DNA of 64,000 bases from Tigriopus japonicus (GCA_010645155.1 CM021320.1:5594724-5658723); one strand, 5' to 3'. Positions 43,064 through 56,300 are shown, counted from the first letter of the stretch. The notes: generated from the sequence alone by a model not told the origin. A program made the numbers and translations.

Positions 43064-45798
43064 ATGTTCGAAGCTGTGTCCAAATTCAAAAAATCTGTGA
43101 CTCTTGAGCCTGTCATCTTCCTTTATGTGTTTTCTAACTATGTCATGTTTGCCGCAGAGCAAGGTTCTAATCTCATGATGAATAAGATCTGTGAATTGGA
43201 GCTTGGATACAATCGAACAACATGTTTGAGCCGTGGCACGGACTTTGACGACATTGAAGTGGAAGTTCAACGTTATACAAATATGTTAAGTCAGCCTTAA
43301 CTAATCAAATCTTGTAATACACCTGCCAAACAATATGAACAAATCTCATTCATAAAGGGATATTTTTTTCTAAAGCTAAACTGATCAGAGATTGAAGCCA
43401 AGCGAATTGATTTTGGGAATGAACGAACTAATGGTATTGATGAGATAATTCAGACAGTTGCAACGAGGCTTTTTATGCAATGTCTTGCATGAAGAAAAGA
43501 GTCTGGACTTATGCAACAGTTTTCTCGAAAAGAGTCTCTCATTTTTCGAACATTTGAAAGCTTCTTTGTTCATCCTAACCGCAAAATACATAGTTGAAAG
43601 AAAGTTTATAAATTTACTCCATTATGATTGGCTCAAAACTGTCAAGCTCTGTGGCTCTGGATTTGGCTCTATTTTGAAGTGGCGCTATTTTGATTGGCTC
43701 TTTTTTGTACCCACTCTCTTTTGTTCCGCGCTAATATCATATACAATAGTGCCATTGATTTTAAGGGCTTTCCGTGAATTGAACTTTTGAGTTTCATCAA
43801 GAATCGTTAAAAAAACTTCGCCTTCAAGGTGCTACAAGGGTCGGTTTCAAAACCTTGTTAAATTGCGTTTTTGCTTAGCCCAATAAAAGAGAGAAAAATA
43901 ACTGAAAATATGATATTTTCAGCGATTTTTTTTTGCTCTTTTATGCACAATGGATTACCTCCACATACAAAAAAATTGTGTTCCATTTCCCAAACCTCAG
44001 GCAGAATTTACTTAATCCATGGTCTCAAACTTAACCGATGTTTCCTTTTCAAGGTTCGAACTACGGCGAAAGTACATTGCTATGGTGCCCCAACTTCTCT
44101 ACACTCTGGTGGCTGGGGCCTTATCCGATAACTTTGGTCGCAAACCATTGTTGTTTTTTCCAATGCTAGGGCGAATTTTGGGCAAGACGGTCCACTTGTT
44201 TCATCTCATATTCTACTCTGAGTTTCCCGTGTGGGGCTACTACTTCACGGAGATGAGCGACCTTATGGGTGGGATACCCATTTACTACATGGGTGTCTAC
44301 GGGTACGGTTCCAATACAGTGGATCAAGTGAAAAGAGCATCGCGTTTAGCCCGCTTTGATGGTGTGGAACAAGTGGCTTATCTCATAGGAGCAGCTCTCA
44401 GTCCCATTGTTTTCCGAGCTTCTGGAAGTTGGGGTTCATTTCTCAGCGGAATTGTTGTAAACATTGCCGCACTTTGGATTTTGATTTACCACACTCCTGA
44501 GCCCATTGTCTTAAAGGAAGAAACGGGCACATTCAAAGACAGCAACTCGTCAGACACGACCTTTTCAAAGATGGCCAAACTGTTCCATCGATGTGTAACC
44601 CAACCTTTGACGGAAACTCATGTCACACTAGTGCAAAAGCGAGCCAACGGATTGCGAAAGGTCCTTTATTTGGCCTTTTTCAACTATGCCATGTACCTGT
44701 TTATCATCAATATCACGTCTCTGGAGTATCTGTACCTGAAGTTGGTATTTCCTGGATTCACCGGCGAAGACATGGCCATTTATAAGGTGTTGACGAAAAC
44801 ATTTGTTCTAATCACAATGTTTGTACTCATGCCTTACTTCAATGGAAAACTTCATTGGCACGAAACCTCAATCTTGTCGATCATTTCGACTTCCTTGGTT
44901 ATTTCATACTTTGGCCGAGGTAAGGATGTACTGTTTATTGATAACTGAGTTTTTATTATTGTACTGCCATTTTTGTTACAAGATAATTGTTAAGCTGAGA
45001 TACGACGCAAACATAAGAAGGGCAAACAAAGCTTGTTCTTGAGGAAAATCAGATAATCACGAAGAAGTTCTCGCATGGTATTTAGACGTATATTTACTTC
45101 TTTCTTAACTGTCATATTTTTGTTCGGTTTTTCTGGTTCTTGGAAAAGTTGATACCTGACATCGAAGTTTAATTTGCCAAGTTTCTTGTCAAAAATGGTG
45201 ACAAATATTTATGAAAATTCTAAAAAGGTCCATAGGAAAAATTGAATTTTTCAAATCCTTAAAATTCACCAAAAAGGCAAAAAAATTAAAATAAAATATT
45301 TTTGGTTCTCTAAAAAAACGTTACAGAAGAAACTGGCCCCTGAAAAAACAGAATATCAGCTACATTTGCAGAAAAGAAAGTAATCAGATTGTGCACGCCA
45401 AAATCAAGGTAGAGACCAGCCCAAACTAGGCTAACAATTCTCATTTATCCTTAGGTTTGGCATCAAATTTAATCCCACAATATTATGCGGCTGGTCTCTT
45501 AGGCTTTCTTCAATTGGGCCTCTACTGCACAAACCGATCTTTGATCACCCGTTGCATCGCTGATGGAGAAATTGGCAAAGCCTTTGCAGGCGTGGCAATC
45601 CTCACCTCAATCACAATGGCTGCCTCTCAGCCCGTGTTCAGACATTTGTACGACGCCACCCTTGACGTTTATCCGGGATCAATTTTCATGATGGCCGCTG
45701 GCTCCCTGGCCTTGGCCACTTTGATCAACTATTATTTGGTCTCGAAAAGAAGGTCCATTCATGTTGGAGAACTCCCAGTTCCTAAGAGTGCAAGCTGA
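43064..45798 (+). CDS. Major facilitator transporter, SLC46 (proton-coupled folate transporter) family
   Basis: Exons 43064-43284, 44054-44919 and 45455-45798 join in phase to 476 aa (introns 769 and 535 bp; donors GTTAAG and GTAAGG, acceptors TTTTCAAG and TTAG). Residues 15-32 are TM1. A luminal loop carries Cys43, Cys54 and an N-glycosylation site (N50, YNRTTC), as in SLC46 proteins. TM2 leads into the MFS motif A, DNFGRKP (99-105). About ten further hydrophobic segments follow, with a charged central loop (KEETGTFKDSNSSDT) between the two six-helix halves. The last exon holds TM11-12 and a short polar tail. Family members import folates, antifolates or muropeptides with protons. Which substrate applies here is unknown. 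It converges on NTAN1 with 180 bp between stops. Confidence 0.85.
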
Positions 45799-45826
45799 GC
45801 TCCTTCACGTAAAACGTAAACATTCG

Positions 45827-45832
45827 TTTATT
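45827..45832 (-). terminator. Poly(A) signal AATAAA for NTAN1
   Basis: AATAAA on the minus strand about 146 bases past the NTAN1 stop. Cleavage some 15-25 bases on would fall almost at the SLC46-like stop codon (45798), so the two 3' UTRs probably overlap. No AATAAA is seen on the plus strand before NTAN1 coding begins. Confidence 0.55.
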
Positions 45833-45978
45833 GCATTTGAAATGGAACAAAAACCTATCGTGACAATTTAAGGTTTGCTTCAAAATATCAGGAAATACAT
45901 AATAGATCGTTGATTTGGTAGCAGTTATTTGTATATTTACACTGAAGGGAAATTGGAGAAGTGCGAACGTCATTTTTT

Positions 45979-48900
45979 TCAATAGTAGGCTTGCGTGGAG
46001 GTTTGCGAGATTGGCGACCATGGAACCACATCTTCCTTTTGATAGCGGAGCCATTGACCACTGATGTCGTCTTTGCGGTAGAAACGAGGCAAATTGCTGT
46101 GGAACAAGGTCACTGAAGGATAAGGATCATCTTTGATTCGCTTCAATGTGGAACGAAGGTGGGGCACAAACAGGGGTGGAGCCACTTCAGGTGATGTGGA
46201 AAGGTTTTGTCGCAAGAAGTCGTCACTTTGTTGAAGGAGAAGGTCCACTGATCGCATGGGTTCGTATGAAAAAGGACCGATACGCAGTTCTTCACGAGTG
46301 CAATCATAAACTTCCAGCATCTGAGGAATGAAAAAAGACCAATGAATAGGAATTCAAATTTGCTCCTCGTCTCAACAACCCCTTGGATTCTTGATCCCTG
46401 GGTCAAAAAAGCCCCTTTATCGGCGAAGTGATCAAGATCTTTGATCTTGGCGATCTCCGCCGGAGATATCTCATTTTAAGTATGACAATGGTTCATGCAA
46501 GAGTCGTAGACAGAACTCTTCGTGATGACCTCTTGTCTGCAATCATCGTTTCTAGAAATGCAATTCTTGCAACAATTTCATTCATAGTTTATGACGACTT
46601 CTCCAAAATCTGTTTCATTCATTTGCGATTGAATCAGATGATAGAGGAAAAAAGAGCCTGAAGAGTTGACATGGCGCTTATTTTGATTCGCCAATTTCGG
46701 AACTCTACCTATTGATTCCTTTACATCCATTATCTCAGATACGCGCGATTGTCATGCCAATATGAAGTGGATGCTCATCCTCAATGCGTGACATTCAATT
46801 CAGATAACCAAGCATCACTTTCAATTCTGAATTAAACATGGTGGCTCCCAAGCACATTTTTTTGATTTGTTGTTATTCATCTTGCCGCTCCTTTTTAACG
46901 CGGGATCATTTGAAAATAAACGTCAGCCTGAGTATTTGACACCTCTCAGTCATAACGAAATCATCGCTCGGTACTAAAGACTCAATGGCTTACCCCTACA
47001 GTGTCACCTCCGGTGAGGGTTCTGGCGTTTCGAATGTCCAGATCGGGTCCTTTGTCGGTGAACGTGGCTGGAAAGATATCACCCGTTTTGGCATTCACTC
47101 CAATCCCATAAATGACCGGCCATGGCATGCCGTTGCGATGAATGGTACAGAGTTCGTTTACGGTACAAGTTATCAGGTCCATCTCCGCTCTCAATTTGTG
47201 GAGGCATTCTGCAATCAGAGCCAGAGACGGCATGTTAGATCACGTGTGCTAGATAATATGAATGGAAGAGGTTGGACGACGGGTTTGATTTCACTTACGT
47301 AGTAGGCTGGTGGAGAGATGGTGTGAGATTCCTTTGGTGTCAGCAAATCCTCCGATGATATGTAACTCGAGTCGGCCATCGTAATGATACGACAAGGCTT
47401 GAACGCGTTGAATCATAGCTGAAAGACCCTCCTCAAAGACACGATCGATTTGACTTATCCCCGTGGCTCCACTCCCTGGAAATAAAAGCATTCAAAACTT
47501 GATCAGGCCTCAAATCTAAAAAGGCTATGTTTTTGTTGTGTTCGTAAAACTTGCGAATTTCTCGTGAGGCCACTTCATGCCTCTTCCCCAAAACCTACAC
47601 GGGCAAACGGAAGACCCAAGGATCATCCATCACGGAATAGAAACTTTTCGCATGTCATTCGTAACCTACAAATATTTATCAAATCGGCTTGGAAGCTGGA
47701 ACAAAAAAAAGCTGGCTTGTTCGTTCGCACCACCATTTTTCCCACGCTGAATGTACCACCACCAACCATCAAAACCTCCAAACATACTACAGAGTCCGTG
47801 GAAATGCGTGGTTTGGCGGCCTGAAAGCGAATGCAGACGCCAAAGATGAGGTCTTCCTTAGCTCATTCTTCCAATGGTTGTGGTGGTGATAGTCAAGAGA
47901 ATCGAGAACCAGCCGGCCCCAAGATTTTGATGATCTTGGCCAAACTTTGGATGTGTGAGAGTCAAAAATGAAAGATAGCGCTCATTTAGACAGCGGAGAT
48001 GACTCGACTTGAGGTTTCTAACCACCCATCTATTTACGAAACAACTCAATCGATGACATCGAAAAATCGAACTGGGCTTGCTTTAATGTACTGTTGGAAC
48101 TAGCCAAACCTAATTGAAGTTTTGATGGGAAATTGCGTCTCCCGAAAATAGTCATCCCATCGACCGTGATATTCAGAGTTTCAAAAAGAATGTAAAAGAC
48201 CATAAAAGCCACAACAAACCATGATGATGATGCAGTGAAGATTTCGTGGCCAATAGAATGGGTATCTAACTCATGGCCAAGTACTGATTATCGTCTTTAT
48301 GTAGCTCACCTTGTTGGGCCCCAAACCAACCAACCAACCGTCGCTCTTTGGCTGATCTCTCACTTTCCCAAGCATTTGCATTCGGCGTTGTAAAACGCGA
48401 TCATGAGGTTAACAGAACCATCTTCCAAGCCTCAAAATCCTTGCCTCGCTTTGTTAGCTGATTCACCCCGTTAGAATTAGTTCTCAAAAGTGTTCAGAGT
48501 GCTTCATTCGATCCTCAGATCAGTTTGGCATTGGGCAGCCCAAGATTTTGGGTCATAAACCTCCTAACAGGAAATTGTAATGAAAATGCATTTCTGACTC
48601 GGCCAAGATGGCGTCATTTCTCATCGAGGACCATGCATCATTAGAAGAGTTATTATTGAGGGTTTTCGAGAGAAAAAAGCCACATCCGAGAACGTCTAAT
48701 AAGTTCCAATTGGGAAGGCTTAGTCAGATTAAATTGAGCCACTAATTAAGCCACAGAGGGCAACATATTTGATTTTGAAGCTAATCCTTGATTAGTTGTG
48801 GGAGACTTGTGATCCAATTCTATCGCTGTTCCTTATTGTCAAGGCACATTGGGCTGGTCTAACCACCAAGGAAAAGAGTAATGGGCTCGACTCAGAGTAG

Positions 48901-50286
48901 ACCGAGTGAGCGAGCTCATATTTGTATTCAGAATTGTGCCATTGTTTCAAAATAAGATTGATTCTGGTCTCGTCCATTATGTCTTGAGCGAAAGGAAGAG
49001 GAGAAGAGTTCTCGAAGCCGTTTTTATCATCATCATCCTCTGTCAATGGATGTTCACCCACCCTTCTTTCGAACGACTTGACTTTAGCCACGAAGATGAT
49101 CGGATGGAGGAGAACAATGGGTCTGCCTAGTTTTGGCTCGTTAGCCTAAACATGATTCCGAGGCAACCAGGGACCAATTTGAGCGCTGAAACTGAATGCT
49201 AATGAAAGCGTGGACGGACGTAGTCCGTATGAAGCGTAAATTTCTGTCTTCACGTCCGAGCCTGCCTCTCTTTAGCATTCGATTGTTCATTTCTTTCCTG
49301 ATGCGTATTCTAGCATCTAAATGCCACCAAATACCCCCAATTTGGCTAGGTTGCTCACCGAAACCAAGATATGATTAGAGATCTGGTCAAGGATCTAGAA
49401 GAGGGTGTGGATTGTGGACGAGGGTTTGCATTCGCTTTTTAGGGGGTGTTGCCATCTATCCTTGGGAATGGATGGTCCATGCAGTGTGTGCGTGTGTGAG
49501 AGTATGCAAAGATGGTTATGATTATCTGTGAGCAGACAAAGATCTTCATGGTCAGCTATCAACTCCATCCATCCATCCAGTCACTCAGCCAGTCAAGGAA
49601 GATGGAATGTTTATTCTCTTTTCTTCGCCCCGATTCTGACCCAAGCGTGAGAAAATGACTCCAGGGCAATTTGAAGCTCTTTTTCCAGCCTTCGTGGAGA
49701 AATATTCATCGTATGCAAAGAAGCCAGCCGAGGTAAACGTAAGTAGGAAAACAAATAGGCGAATAAATTTTCTCGCAGCCATTCCACGATTGAGGTAATT
49801 ATAACATTAGAGCTTGGATGTGCAAGTTGGACCATAAACCACTAGGATGAGGGGAAATTGCGAAGATTCTTGGCCACTCCATGTTCATTGTAATTAGAAC
49901 AAACAATGTTGAGCGGTGTCGTAATACCTTTTAGCAAGAAAATCAACCCCTGACCAAAACAAAGTGAAGGTTTTGACATCGATGAATTAAGAGAAAAAGA
50001 AAAGGAAGACTTTAAAAAAAAAGACTTTCTTACCCGTGTGTCGAAGGACGATGATGTGACTAGTGGTGACATCGTCGGTGCCAAGGATGGAGATTTTGTT
50101 GTCATGCGGATAGGTCACACCAAATTCCCTTTGGAAGATGTATAAGAGACTCAAGGGACCCACGACTTGGGGTTTCATGGAACACAGAGCAGAAGCAGAC
50201 TCTTTGAAGTGTGGAAATTGATGGAAGAAATTATTCATATCGCGCGGAGCATCGTCAATGGGCACCCCATTGATTAGAAGAACCAT
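45979..50286 (-). CDS. NTAN1: Protein N-terminal asparagine amidohydrolase (NTAN1) homologue
   Basis: Four exons, 50286-50034, 47475-47299, 47208-46994 and 46320-45979, give 328 aa (human 310). Introns are 2558, 90 and 673 bp and phases agree. Matches to the family: SILGTDDVTTSHIIVLRHTG; GRLELHIIGGFADTKG; PVIYGIGVNAKTGDIFPA; NARTLTGGD; VYDCTREELRIGPFSYEP; LLQQSDDFLRQNLSTSPEVA; and PHLRSTL. The enzyme deamidates N-terminal Asn to Asp, a step of the Arg/N-degron pathway. At residue 76 this protein has Ser (codon AGT) where the human enzyme, as I recall it, has Cys75, the proposed nucleophile, so activity is in question. A 5'-UTR acceptor (CTGTTTCAG) lies 35 bases before the ATG. Exon 3 could also use a slightly upstream AG, but only the chosen one keeps frame. 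Confidence 0.92.
47476..50033 (-). other. NTAN1 first intron, no nested gene seen
   Basis: A 2.56-kb intron, much longer than the gene's others. I find no open frame with a domain on either strand and no transposon I recognise. It contains a few CATC/TCAG short repeats near 49560-49590. It may hold regulatory sequence. Confidence 0.5.
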
Positions 50287-51796
50287 TTTGAGCGGCTTCG
50301 TTGAACTGAACTGAGGACGATCTGAAACAGAACAAAGCATCATATCAGAAATGTCAAATGTTAATGGAATCAAGCGCATCTAATGACTCAAATGCTCATG
50401 GATCAACGTACCCAATGATGAGCAAAAAAAAAATCAATTTAGAGACACTTTTTTGCTCGACCCCATCTAGGATGATCAATGTTTTCACCATGAAATCAGC
50501 CATCATCAAAACTGAGAACGATTTGCACTGAAGCTCAGTTCTCCATGGCCATTGGCCAATTAAAAAACTGCCAAGCTCCATCCATCTACCCATAAAGACC
50601 GATGGAAACAAGTTTGGTGCAATATCGATGGGATTTGATGATCGTCCTAGTAAGTAATAATAATGAAAAGGTCTGGTGCAACTCTTATGTGGGTTTGAGT
50701 GCTCATTCGAGAAGAAAATCATGATCCGGAGTACATTTTTTTCCTCATGGAGCACCCAAATTATCGCCACATAATGTTATCGTTCAAGAAAATAAAGAGA
50801 CGATCCTCTCATCGAGAATGAATTCAAAACGAAGCAAATCCACTATCCATAGCTAACTTGAAAGAAAACGATCGAGCAAGCATCTGGTCTCTGTCTGATT
50901 CGGCGGGATCATTTGAGAAGCTTCAATGAAACGGCCAGATCACCTCTGGATAAAAACAAAATACACTTCCAAATCACCATTCTTAAACCCCATTATGGTG
51001 TTCTGTACTATACGAAGACTTTTCAATCCTCTCAAGCCCTTCTTGCATCGAGAGAGAGAGAGAGAGACCCTCCACCTCTCTGTTAGTAGACTAGCTATCT
51101 AGCTCCGTAAGTCGCTATCATAAGTCATCCTCGTTCTCACAGTTGCTTGCTTGACTATGCGATTATCTGGAATTTTGGGGCTTTGGACGCGATCAACCTC
51201 TTGGCGCCTACACCAACACTTCTGGTTCAAAGTAATCATCCAACACTGGCTAAACTTTATAAATATACAAGTGGATGCCATGCATACTCGTGGAACGGAC
51301 TGAGATCGAAGGTCTGAAAGACTTGCCTCGGACTAAATTTTCAAAAAGTTACTACGATGTGCCAAAGCAAGAGTATAACCAGCTTTATTTTTTTCTTACA
51401 GTGTCAACTTTTAAGTGAAGCTTTCCATGACACCCAATGCAATGCCGTGTCATGAGAAGAGACTTGAACGCAATAGCGGATTGGATTCAATTGTAGCTGT
51501 TGATCATGATGATGGGGAGGAGAGCATGAAGCTCCCATTTCCATACTGGAAAGACACTTCTAGGCATTTTTGTCTCCTAAAAAGAGCCTCTTGAGATCGA
51601 AATGCCGTGATCGATCAAGAATGGAACTTCCACTCTTCACGGATTTATAAAGAATGTTGGCGAACAAAAATTTGGCTGCATTGCCCCAGGGGTACCGGGT
51701 ACGATCTTACATAATGGATCGGATATCCACCAGTCTCTTTTTCTACCTTGCGTGAATATTTTGGATGCTTGGCAATCTTTTCTAGTCGTTTGAATC
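50287..51796. other. NTAN1 upstream region, no supported gene
   Basis: No coding evidence. There is a (GA)n run at 51050-51067. It holds the NTAN1 promoter and probably its untranslated first exon. Confidence 0.5.
51050..51067. repeat. (GA)n microsatellite
   Basis: Nine GA units, upstream of NTAN1 by about 760 bp. GAGA runs can be promoter elements in arthropods; not demonstrable here. Confidence 0.85.
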
Positions 51797-52485
51797 TTTT
51801 TTTTTTTTTTTTGGGGGGGGGGCGGATTTTTCAATACCGCTACAAGGAATGGGATTCCTTGTAAAGAGAGTTAATCATTATTATAGTTTCAATAATTAAT
51901 GTTTATATGAAATTTGATCTACCAATGAGTTACTGTTGGCAGATCTATATAACCCTTGTATAGTGGGTTGGTCAGGGATAGTATTTAAGAATTTGTCCAA
52001 TCCTGCCTTAAATGCTGTTAGAGGATCAGCTCCTACATATTCCCGACGAAGGCAAATAGGCAACAAATTGAACAATGAAGGAGCCCGATAAAGAAGAGAG
52101 GAGGACTTCAATGTTCGAATTAGCCTTGATTCCTTAGGATTTGGAGGCGCTCTCAGAGCGCACGTAAAACCTCTACGATCGCTACAACTGATCTCAAATC
52201 CTGGGTTAGGACAGAGCCCATGAATGCTCTTGAAAACATACAGTATCAGATACCTTTCATACCTTCTCTGAGTACTGTACAACCCTAACTTCTGGAGCCT
52301 CTCCCAATATGAGAGCTCTCTCATTCCTGTGATGTTCCTAGTAAAACATCTTTGGACCTGCTCGACCTTTTGCAAACCTGCTGAACTCATTGGAGCCCAA
52401 ATGGGTGAGGCATATTCAAGATGAGGCTGAACAATCGACTTGTACAGAGTTAGCTGAATCAGATCAAGAATTGGTGTGACACGGG
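51797..52485 (-). mobile_element. 5'-truncated jockey/CR1-like LINE with C10-A16 tail
   Basis: The minus-strand frame (about 52480 to stop at 51896) reads the C-terminal domain of a LINE reverse transcriptase: LYKSIVQPHLEYASPIWAP, then VEQVQRCFTRNITGM, LSYWERLQKLGLYSTQRRYE and LILYVFKSIHGLCP, the standard order in jockey/CR1-type elements. The frame is open to its stop, so this copy is young. The 3' end is C10 followed by A16 on the minus strand (plus strand T at 51797-51812, G at 51813-51822). A second, older 3' fragment lies at 13500-13725. Confidence 0.88.
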
Positions 52486-53257
52486 TTTAAAGGGTGTTTA
52501 AATGACAACACAAGTGCCTCTTCTTGAGAGGGAAGATCTTCGGGTCGTGACCTTATGCGTGACCTTCCTCCTTACATTGGGTCTCTGGTAGGTGAGGAAC
52601 TCTCGCTTTCAAGTGCCCAAAAATTGATTCAGATGTGACCCCTTGAACTAAGAAGCATTCAGGGAGTCAACTAAAGGTTACATAAACGTTAGAGGTCAGA
52701 TCAAGCGTCAATAAGGTAGTCGCGAGTCGGTTGAAAGTGAGTAGTGAGCTCCTTGGTTGCCTCCCAGTTGGTTATCATTTAAAGGTCCCATTCCAGAACA
52801 GGATGGTAATGAAGTTGTTTCCACTATTGAAAATGAAATTTCAGGTCAAAAGTCAAATCAGAATTATTCAGTTGTCAAACCCTCATGTTTGGGATGGAGA
52901 TGCAATAGAAAGGACAAAAGGCTTGTTTTGGTTCGGGTCAGCCTGTTTATTTAAGAATAAAGCGAGAGTATCCATTTTGAAGTTCAGCATTCGCGGAGTG
53001 GATGATTCAAAAGAAATTTCCTTCTCTTTACCTTTTTTAAAGTAAATGAAGCCAATTTAGTTAGTTAATTCTTTATTGAAACGCTTTTCAGTAAAGTCAC
53101 TTTAGCATGTGAGAGGCCATATATATCGCTTGACAACTGAACGGATTCAAATAGGTACAGAAAAATATGTTAAACGCGGTTTAACGTTCCTTGAAGATCC
53201 TCTCAACACTGCGGCATTTCAAAAAGTCGAGTTGATGTAAACCATGAAGGATATTTT

Positions 53258-53391
53258 TAGAGTACACCAAAATCAAGTCAGACTAAAGATCCTAACTCGT
53301 CCCAGCTGCTTTGCTTCACACATAACGGATGCCTTGAGAGTATACTTGAGGATCGTTAATCTGACTTGATTTTGATACACTCTTAAAACAT
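53258..53391. repeat. Inverted repeat able to form a hairpin
   Basis: The left arm around AAAATCAAGTCAGA (53269-53282) and the right arm TCTGACTTGATTTT (about 53360-53373) are perfectly inverse. Imperfect pairing continues on both sides (GATCCT with AGGATC; TTTTAGAGT with ACTCTTAAAA). Arms are about 38 bp around a 50-base loop. It may be a small MITE or a hairpin RNA; nothing decides between them. Confidence 0.6.
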
Positions 53392-56300
53392 CTATCGTGC
53401 GTTAACACGCGACCTATCCAAGAGAATTATCCAAGAGTGAACCACCCTGACGAGAAGGTTGTGTCGTAATCATATTTTTACTTTACTTAAAGCAAAGCAT
53501 GGACACATTGGTACGATAACCTATCCAGGGTGTCTCCACTAACTTCTAGTGTTTTTGGATTGGTTTAGAATGTATTTTTAGGGCAAAGAAGCGAGAAACT
53601 ATTGCTGGAACGGCAAGTACCATTTGATGTCCGGTGCTTTGTTCATGCAAGGCTCTACCTTACTTTAAACAATTGTGAAAAGCGAGTGAACGGCTAGAAT
53701 CAAAATTTACTTGATCTTGGAGAAAGAGGAGTGGTTTGGGAACACCTTCAACCAAAAATAACCGAAATATTGCTGTCCACCATGATTCCAGAACTTGTAG
53801 AATCTCGACCGTTAATCAACATTTTAGGCAAAAAGATACCTTAAAAACTGCGGACAAACTTTGAGCCGTTCACACTTTTCGATTTGGTCGATAGCATGCC
53901 AAATATCACTTCCCAGGGTAGAGAGACTAGTTGGGAGTAAATTGGATATTAATTCGCTCATTTGTATTCGTACACAATGAAAATATTTTTGTTCAAAATT
54001 ACGACAAAACTTTCATGTCAAAGTGTACTTGGGGAACTTTAATATAACTTGATTTTGGCATACATGGTTTATTTGAATTGATTTATACACTTACTTTGTG
54101 ACACAAGAGAGATCAATTGATTTTTAGAAGATCTGAGACTTCTAAATTTTAGGTGATGATGGTATTTTCTTTCAAAAATACAAGAAAATATACCCAGCTT
54201 GTATAAATTGTGATATATGTCATAAAAGCAAAGGCGAAAAATGATTCTCAATTAAATTATTAGTGTCATTGTGAATTTCGATATTTATGAGATTTGATGC
54301 CAACTAATGAAAATGGCTCATTATGGCAATAGATATTACAGGGACCACCTGATTAATAGAGGTAGAACATCAAATAGGCTTGAACTGTACGTGTAAACGC
54401 GAAAAAGTTGAAGCAAACCACGGAACAGCATTCTTTCATTTTTGAAAATCAGCTCGTAAGCTCCCATACCGCCAAATAAAAAAATCACAGGCCAGGTTAT
54501 TTCTTCCAAATACGACTTTTGTTAATACTATCCATAGATTTCTCATGACCCTAAAGAGCAAGTTTTCAAACTTTGCTAGCTAATGTTTTAATTTGGAGTC
54601 CCACCCTAATTCCAATTTTTTAAAGTAAAGTTTGCTTACATCAGGCGTTGACAACAGCTTTTAGGTGAAAGGCTCATCAACTTTAAAATCAATGTTAACT
54701 TTAACCTGCTTGGATTGGTTATTTACGCAGATTACATACTTGAATTTATCTCAGACAAATGATATCAAACTACTTTGAACTAAGAAATTATAGTCTCTCA
54801 ATGCTCAGTCGTTCGGTTTACATTTGTCCATTTTTTATTGCAATGCTTCTGAGTGGATCATCCTTTGATGCTATGATAACCACTCGTAAGTCAGCCTTTT
54901 CCTAATTATTGTTATTTTTATTGATCTTTATCTTTTCGGGACTATCCTTTGTTGTGTATTCAAGGGTTGTCCCGATGCAGCAGGCAATTATTTTTCGTTT
55001 GTAGACAAAATCAAATCGTTAATTTTGCAGCACCAAAAATGTGACTGAACAGCCTTATCGCAATGATTCTTGTCAAAAAAAATACCATCGAGGATAAACG
55101 CCAAACCACTTTTTTAGAAGAAAACACTTCAAAGTCTTTACCAACCAAACTTAAAGGGCTCTTGAGTGGAGGTTAATGGTTGTGTGAACACGGCGTTCGT
55201 GTAAATGTGACGGCGATGCTTATTCGTCAGCTCCCATAAAAATGGGTTTAAAAGACTCGCGACATTTAACAACAAAATGAGCAAATCTCGGCATCAAAGT
55301 GACAGGTTGAGCGATAAACAAAGGGCAATCAACACGAGTGACTTCTTCCACCTCTCAAAAAAGACCTTTGTTGAGAACTCGGTTTGTTTCAGCGCGGTGA
55401 TTACTTTATTTAATGCTTGTTCACGACGAGCAATTTAATTGGACCGGGCCAAAGTTAGAACTGATCTCCAATAACGGACTCTTTCAATTATTCGTCAAGA
55501 CTTTAACAGCAAGAATTCGAGAAACTTTTGCCACACCTCCACCACTTCCTCTTTGAAATGGACGCTCTGAGAGGAAATATCCTCCAGTTTTTATTTTGTT
55601 GAACTTTGGTGAAACATTAACCTAGGTGAGTTATTTATCAAACTCCAAAAAATCTCTTTTGAACACTTTTCTCAATTCTTATAATATTATTGCTGATCAA
55701 ACTAAAAGACTTATCTTTAAATAAGATTTGACTTTGCTCACCTTAATCAATGCGGTCGGAAAGCAGTTTGAAATCCTTTTTAGGGATAATGGGGGTTGAT
55801 AACACGTTACACAATCCAGATATTTGACCAACGTTTCACTGGAATCCTAGAAATCAATGGCGTTTCACCTCCATTTGAAGTCTCCAATAGGGGAATTTTA
55901 GTGTTGCTTTGGCGATGTTAGTCCTGTCGATCGTTGAAACGGCTTCCATTCAAGCCAAAGAGCACATCACATCTGAATAATGGATTCGGTCAGATCTTCT
56001 TGAGCTCAACCGTTCTTTGGCACACCAACGGATATTGGCCAGTGAAAAAATACGAGTTGAGCCGAGAGAGAAAGAAGGAGAGCTCTCAAGAGGAGCAAGC
56101 AAGGGTCTGGAATCCCTTGGGGAAAATTCCTGACATACACTCGACCACGTCAGGCGACCGAAGACCCGAAACCGTTTCTTGTCGTCGTTCTTGACCAGGT
56201 GGACTACCCTTCGTTTGGTGCGTGTTGTTGAATAGACCCTTCTAAGATATTGCTCTTGACCGAAAATCACCGGTTATAATGATGTCCAGACTTCAGTCTT

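Noticed and set aside
43458..43790. 110-codon frame in the SLC46-like first intron
   Set aside because: No splice sites join it in frame with the flanking exons, and exon 1 to exon 2 joins perfectly without it.
46985..47302. Plus-strand frame over NTAN1 exon 3
   Set aside because: Antisense shadow of a well-conserved coding exon.
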